From: Chamaesiphon sp. 341R_metabat_111
Lineage (GTDB): Bacteria > Cyanobacteriota > Cyanobacteriia > Cyanobacteriales > Chamaesiphonaceae
Length of the DNA stretch: 47,222 bases
Reading direction: 5' to 3'
Assembly: GCA_025351825.1 (NCBI GenBank)
Contig: JANXVE010000074.1
Coordinates: 1-47,222 of the forward strand
In this document: one piece after another, positions 43,249 through 47,222 of the stretch
Layout of the letters: each line of letters begins with the position of its first letter
Numbering within the stretch: position 1 is the first letter of the stretch
Translations under genes and position numbers: made by a program
The notes under the pieces: model-generated
Database searches by the model: none
What the model saw: only the letters and a program-made list of their open reading frames with translations
Told to the model about the DNA's origin: nothing

Positions 43249-44511
43249 CTTACTAATTTGTCGATCGTTAATATAGTTATAAGTCAACCTTGATACTGCT
43301 TGGACAAAATCACGAGCACGCAGATCGTTAAAAGAACGCTGGACAAAAATACCTGCTAAATAAAGTTTCCCGTTTGGCATTTCAATAATTCCAGCATCAC
43401 CAATTAGTCGTCCCAACGTACCCGTCTTGTGAGCAATTGCCGCACCTTTGCCCAAACCTGCGGGGAGTAGTTTGCGATTTTCAGTTTGATTGAGAATATC
43501 TAGAACTTTGCCGCGACTAGCCTCACTAATTAATTGATGCTTGGCGAGTAAAGCTGAGATCCTGACCAAATCTGCGGGACTAGTCGTATTTTTGCCTGTA
43601 AAATCTCCTAATAGGCGATTAATGACTGTCTTCCTCAGCCCCCAACTCTTGAACCGACTATTAAGAGCTTGCCGTCCACCCAATTTATCGATAATCATAT
43701 TCGTGCCAGTATTGTCACTGATCGCGATCATCATCGTGGCTGTTTTCAGCACACTCAATCTCGCACCAGGGCTATTTTGCAGCTCTCCAGACCCCCCCGC
43801 AATCAGATCTCGGCGAACTGTCAAGGTATCATCTAGCCGCACTTTTCCACTGTCCACAGCTTGAAATAAAGCCATCAAAATTGGCAATTTAATCGTACTT
43901 GCCGCCGGAAAACTCTTCTCGCCATTAATATCTAGATAGTTTCCCGTATCCACTTCCATGAAAAACATTCCAGGGGAAAGATAGTCATACTTCGCCGCTA
44001 AGGTCTTGATTTGGCTCTTGAGGGCGGTCATTTCCTGTCCGATGGGTACAACCCCAGCAAAAACAATTGGGGCGATCGGAACTGGTAAGATACTTCCTGT
44101 ACTAGCTGTCGCCACACCACGCTCGATCGATCTCAATTTAATCGACCACCGATTAGGAATATCGCTGCGAATAATAATATTTTGGGGGCTAACTCCATAC
44201 CCAGGCGCGAGTTCTAGTACCAGCCGAGTGTTATTCGCATCTGCTTGAGCAATTCGCACCTCTCGCACCGCTGCTCCAAATTTCTTCCGCACAGTCGCCT
44301 CGGTCATCTTCGTGCCAGGTAAATCAACTACTAGGCGGTAGGGGCCATCGAGTAGTGTGGCTTTGGGCTGGACTCCATTATCGGTGCCGAAGTTCAATTG
44401 ATTGCGGTTGGCATCAAATTCCCAACCAGTGAATTTGCTAGCATGAGCTGGTGCTGCCAGTAATAAGCACGCGCTGCTAATTAGTCCGGTGAGGAGGTGG
44501 TTTAGTTTCAT
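43243..44511 (-). CDS. AMIN-domain serine hydrolase (class A beta-lactamase fold)
   Basis: A 422-aa exported protein. The signal peptide ends at AHAS (residue 25). An AMIN-like beta domain (about 30-130, LLDGPYRLVVDLPGTKMTE) should target the septum or peptidoglycan. A serine hydrolase domain (about 180-410) has STIK (205-208), SDN (265-267) and HKTGT (361-365). Where class A beta-lactamases carry the omega-loop Glu, I read RLLGDFTGKN, without a clear Glu, so it is more likely a peptidoglycan DD-peptidase-like protein than a resistance enzyme. Acceptor substrate unknown. Confidence 0.83.
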   Translation of the reverse strand: MKLNHLLTGLISSACLLLAAPAHASKFTGWEFDANRNQLNFGTDNGVQPKATLLDGPYRLVVDLPGTKMTEATVRKKFGAAVREVRIAQADANNTRLVLELAPGYGVSPQNIIIRSDIPNRWSIKLRSIERGVATASTGSILPVPIAPIVFAGVVPIGQEMTALKSQIKTLAAKYDYLSPGMFFMEVDTGNYLDINGEKSFPAASTIKLPILMALFQAVDSGKVRLDDTLTVRRDLIAGGSGELQNSPGARLSVLKTATMMIAISDNTGTNMIIDKLGGRQALNSRFKSWGLRKTVINRLLGDFTGKNTTSPADLVRISALLAKHQLISEASRGKVLDILNQTENRKLLPAGLGKGAAIAHKTGTLGRLIGDAGIIEMPNGKLYLAGIFVQRSFNDLRARDFVQAVSRLTYNYINDRQISKN

Positions 44512-44705
44512 TGAGCAGTGTGGTAGATGGAGAGTAGTTATTGTTTTGTCTTGACTCTTTACTTTGTCAGCATAAATGTTGCGGTGCTAATTTTCACCCA
44601 GATGATGATTAGCATTATTAGGTTCCGCACGTCAATTGGATCGATCGAGCGACAATCATTCGATCGAATACTGGTCTTAAGTTTAAAGCCGATCGACAAA
44701 AAATT

Positions 44706-44888
44706 ACCACGCAGATAGTTAAGTAGGGGTAATTCATGAAGCGGCGGTTTTATTCTGGGGTTCCCCGTCTTGTCGTTTTTTTATTCGGGGGGAACCCCCG
44801 TTGGCGGAGCCTCTCCCCCAGGAGAATAAAGACGACGCAGAATAAAAAACCGACAAGACATTACCCCTACCTTAACTATCTGCGTGGT
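44706..44888. mobile_element. Foldback/MITE-like element, 183 bp
   Basis: Arms ACCACGCAGATAGTTAAGTA (44706-44725, continuing to 44733) and its reverse complement (44860-44888) differ by one base insertion. Inside, CTTGTCGTTTTTTATTC pairs with GAATAAAAAACCGACAAG, and GTTGGCGGAGCCTCTCCC..GGAGAATAA is the dispersed repeat. No transposase. It fills most of the 445-bp spacer 44512-44956; the remainder (44512-44705) has no gene that I accept. Confidence 0.75.
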
Positions 44889-44956
44889 CTACCTTTTACT
44901 TGTAAAATATCGTTAGGCAATGAAGCCAATCCTTAATTTTTCCAGAACAGACAATC

Positions 44957-45676
44957 ATGACCCAGACGACCACCGCACTGGATTTTACGACCCTTGACAC
45001 CGAACTCAGCCAAAAAAGTCCCCAAGAAATCATTAAGCGAGCGTTAAGCCTGTTTGATAATATCTCCATCTCTTTTAGTGGAGCTGAAGATGTGGTTTTA
45101 ATTGACATGGCACACAAAATCAACCCCAATGTCAAGGTTTTCAGTCTCGATACTGGTCGTCTTCATCCTGAAACCTATCAGTTTATCGATCGAGTCCGCA
45201 AGCACTATGGCATCTCGATCGATGTTGTCTATCCAGAAGCCGCTCCCGTCGAAGCTCTAGTCAAAGCCAAGGGTTTATTTAGCTTCTATGAAGATGGACA
45301 TCAAGAGTGCTGCGGTGTTCGAAAAGTAGCCCCACTCCGCCGCAAATTAGCTACCCTCGATGCCTGGATTACCGGACAACGCAAGGATCAAAGCCCTTCT
45401 ACTCGTGCGACGGTACCCGCGATTCAAGCCGATGCGGGTTTCTCTACCCCCGACCATCCATTAGTCAAATTCAATCCCCTCGCCAACTGGTCATCCGCCG
45501 ATGTCTGGGCATACATTCGCGCCCTCGAAGTCCCCTACAATCCTCTCCACGAGCGCGGTTTTATCAGCATCGGGTGTGAACCCTGCACCAAGCCTACTCT
45601 CCCCCAACAGCACGAGCGAGAAGGTCGCTGGTGGTGGGAGGAAGCCACGCAGAAGGAATGTGGATTGCATAAGTAG
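44957..45676 (+). CDS. cysH: Phosphoadenosine/adenosine phosphosulfate reductase
   Basis: A 239-aa enzyme reducing (P)APS to sulfite with thioredoxin, in assimilatory sulfate reduction. The PP-loop ISFSGAEDV is at 38-46. The cysteines C118-C119 ([11 protein letters not shown]) and C207-x2-C210 (GCEPCT) form a [4Fe-4S] site, as in APS-type reductases. The catalytic Cys is in the C-terminal ECGLH (C235). Presence of the CC...CxxC set suggests APS use or a cluster-bearing dual enzyme. An ATG at 44957 follows GACAATC. Confidence 0.92.
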   Translation: MTQTTTALDFTTLDTELSQKSPQEIIKRALSLFDNISISFSGAEDVVLIDMAHKINPNVKVFSLDTGRLHPETYQFIDRVRKHYGISIDVVYPEAAPVEALVKAKGLFSFYEDGHQECCGVRKVAPLRRKLATLDAWITGQRKDQSPSTRATVPAIQADAGFSTPDHPLVKFNPLANWSSADVWAYIRALEVPYNPLHERGFISIGCEPCTKPTLPQQHEREGRWWWEEATQKECGLHK

Positions 45677-45751
45677 GCTTTGGAAAAAAAAGGGGATAGT
45701 GAATTTAATTCTCTCCCCACACCCCTACACTCCTCACACCTTCCACTCTTC

Positions 45752-46510
45752 ATGACAACCCCCCTACCCGAAAAACTAACAGACATTCAGCTCATCGCAA
45801 CAGATATTGATGGGACTCTGACCCGCAATGGCAAATTCACCCGTGAGCTATTGGAATCGATCGATCTACTTACTGCCAAGGGGATAAAATTATTACTAGT
45901 TACAGGTAGATCTGCGGGCTGGGTAAGTGCGGTGAATAATTATTTGCCTGTGGTGGGTTCGATCGCTGAAAACGGCGGCGGATACTTTAATAGCGACGGT
46001 GAATTTGACTTTTTGACGCGAATTGAAAAAATTGAACTCCACCGCGAACAGTTAGCAAATCGGTTCTGGGAGCTGCAAGATTGCTATCCTCAAATTCAAG
46101 AATCAATTGATAATCAGTTTCGGATTACCGACTGGACATTCGACATTGGTGGTTTGACCGATTTGGAACTAGCCCAAATTGCTAACCAATGCCAAGGGTG
46201 GGGTTATAGTTTTACATTTAGCACGATTCAGTGTCATATTAAACCGCAGCAGCAAGACAAAGGAGTAGCAATTTTACAGGTACTTAAGCAATATTTCCCG
46301 AAGCTCAAACCAACACAGATCGTCACCGTTGGTGATAGCCCCAATGATGCCAGTATGTTCGATCGATCCTTGTTTCCCCACTCAGTTGGTGTTGCTAATA
46401 TTCAACACTATACCAGCCAACTAATTCATCAGCCTCAATATATTACCAAGTCACCAGAAGTCGCTGGATTTTGTGAATTAGTAAATCTACTTACTAGACC
46501 TCTCGCGTGA
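45752..46510 (+). CDS. HAD-superfamily phosphatase (Cof/SPP-like)
   Basis: A 252-aa HAD hydrolase with motif I ATDIDGTLTRNG (nucleophile Asp18, Asp20), motif II LVTGRS and motif IV VGDSPNDASMF. The cap and NGGGYFNSDGEFD loop resemble sucrose-phosphate or mannosyl-3-phosphoglycerate phosphatases (subfamily IIB). It removes phosphate from a sugar or similar substrate. I chose the ATG at 45752. The TTG at 45680, overlapping a C-rich simple repeat, is unlikely. It lies 75 bp after cysH. Confidence 0.85.
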   Translation: MTTPLPEKLTDIQLIATDIDGTLTRNGKFTRELLESIDLLTAKGIKLLLVTGRSAGWVSAVNNYLPVVGSIAENGGGYFNSDGEFDFLTRIEKIELHREQLANRFWELQDCYPQIQESIDNQFRITDWTFDIGGLTDLELAQIANQCQGWGYSFTFSTIQCHIKPQQQDKGVAILQVLKQYFPKLKPTQIVTVGDSPNDASMFDRSLFPHSVGVANIQHYTSQLIHQPQYITKSPEVAGFCELVNLLTRPLA

Positions 46511-46564
46511 ATCCAGGATTGCTCATATTTCCGGTGACTTAGAATCTAAAAGCCCTATTGCTAA

Positions 46565-46592
46565 TAACTAACAACTAGTAACTAACAACTAA
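46565..46592. repeat. Tandem TAACTAACAACTA repeat
   Basis: TAACTAACAACTAG at 46565-46578 is followed directly by TAACTAACAACTAA at 46579-46592, an STRR-like 14-bp pair. The rest of 46511-46715 holds only the promoter region of the next gene. Confidence 0.8.
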
Positions 46593-46715
46593 AACACCAT
46601 GATTTAATATTCGTGCAAGAGATCTAATCACTAGTTGAGTTCTAGTCTCTCATTTAGGAAACTTTCAATTGCTAATGTGCGTCAATGACGACAACTCTCT
46701 CACACAATAATTGCT

Positions 46716-47222
46716 ATGACTCTTTTTTCTGCTAGAAGCACAATTTTATCAACAGTATTAATGTCTGTCGCGATCGTCACAATTGGGCCTGGACATGCAG
46801 AAATTAATGCTAAAATTCAGCCGACAATCCAAACAAACTATAATCAAATCAATGCCGCCTTTGTCCGGCGAGATATTAAAGGAGCGACTGCACTCTTTGC
46901 CCCTGATTATGTGAGTATCAATCCTAAAGGTGAAAAGCAGAACTTAGCAGAGTTTCGCGAACATTATAATAATCTATTTACCCGCTTTAATATTAAGTTA
47001 ACTTCTAATAAAGCAACTATCAAAAATATTGATGTTAATACTAACGGTCTCGATGTAGCGATCGAACAAAAAACCGAGGGAACTGTTGCTGGTTTTAATA
47101 AAATTGTGATCGATCAAACATCTCGTGATTCTTGGTTGAAAACTCCTCAAGGATGGCGATTGAAAGAAAGTAAGATTTTAACTAGTAAAACTACTTTCAA
47201 TGGGCAGAAATTTGAAGGTTAG
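46716..47222 (+). CDS. Exported NTF2-like (DUF4440/SnoaL-like) protein
   Basis: A 168-aa protein with a signal peptide (cleavage near GHA, about residue 28) followed by a cone-shaped NTF2-like fold: NAAFVRRDIKGATALFAPDY, INPKGEKQNLAEFREHYN and DSWLKTPQGWRLKESKI are the typical helices and strands. Such domains bind ligands or act as small enzymes; there is no catalytic motif I can name. The stop codon is exactly the last three bases of the window, so the gene is complete. Confidence 0.75.
   Translation: MTLFSARSTILSTVLMSVAIVTIGPGHAEINAKIQPTIQTNYNQINAAFVRRDIKGATALFAPDYVSINPKGEKQNLAEFREHYNNLFTRFNIKLTSNKATIKNIDVNTNGLDVAIEQKTEGTVAGFNKIVIDQTSRDSWLKTPQGWRLKESKILTSKTTFNGQKFEG

Noticed and set aside
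44527-44718. 63-aa ORF before the foldback element
   Set aside because: No ribosome site, low complexity and arms of the repeat run into its end.
1-47222. tRNA, rRNA, CRISPR arrays, transposase genes
   Set aside because: I looked for T-loop motifs, spaced direct repeats and DDE-type proteins and found none that convince.

Overview
This window reads as chromosome of a free-living cyanobacterium. The evidence is its set of lineage markers: a photosynthetic (gap2-type) GAPDH, a CPP1-like J-domain membrane protein, a HAS-barrel protein, a DUF3120 protein, a BT1/FBT folate-biopterin carrier, a carotenoid oxygenase, a CYP110-like P450, and a canonical NtcA-type promoter in front of a nitrate/nitrite carrier. 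The DNA is also dense in CGATCG-centred palindromes, including HIP1 GCGATCGC, and in short tandem heptamer/octamer repeats and foldback elements typical of cyanobacterial spacers. I see no tRNA, rRNA, CRISPR array, phage module or transposase gene.

Layout. 0-10.3 kb: alanine dehydrogenase, a lipid-phosphatase-like PAP2 protein, CPP1-like protein, DeoC (without the usual Schiff-base lysine), HAS-barrel protein, lipoate ligase, endonuclease III, NarK-type transporter, Gap2 and a GT4 glycosyltransferase. 10.3-16.8 kb: ClpP, an outer-membrane beta-barrel protein, a structured ~190-nt RNA gene (6S-like) with its own terminator, adenine phosphoribosyltransferase, FBT carrier, carotenoid oxygenase and a coiled-coil protein. 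16.8-19.5 kb: a scarred region in which a fragment of the lnt 3' end, a MITE-like inverted repeat and a decayed MazE/MazF-like toxin-antitoxin pair lie beside the intact lnt. 19.7-24.5 kb: DUF3120 protein, FHA-adenylate cyclase, and a DrrAB-like ABC exporter with a small membrane protein between ATPase and permease. 24.5-33 kb: a 59-aa membrane protein, CPBP protease, DUF11-like exported protein, class I aminotransferase, PAF-acetylhydrolase-like lipase, TrpE and a P450. 33-37 kb: a PD-(D/E)XK-like protein, exonuclease III, a ferredoxin-DUF952 fusion and a frameshifted hybrid kinase. 37-42.5 kb: one 1827-aa protein joining a Ser/Thr-kinase-like domain, an AAA ATPase, a helical repeat region, GAF and a histidine kinase. 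42.5-47.2 kb: acetyltransferase, AMIN-serine hydrolase, foldback element, CysH, HAD phosphatase and an exported NTF2-like protein.

Most of the window is ordinary housekeeping metabolism: nitrogen assimilation, carbon metabolism, base-excision repair, sulfate reduction, purine salvage and envelope lipoprotein maturation. The unusual content lies in decay and repeat activity: (i) the lnt fragment/MITE/TA scar; (ii) the giant kinase, whose Ser/Thr-kinase-like domain lacks the VAIK Lys and DFG Gly, followed directly by a shrunken frameshifted paralogue that keeps an intact receiver domain; (iii) a dispersed intergenic repeat that has entered the giant kinase in frame and is translated; and (iv) the candidate ncRNA upstream of apt. 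Nothing here is clearly a new defence or biosynthetic system. All functional calls come from reading motifs; no database search was run.
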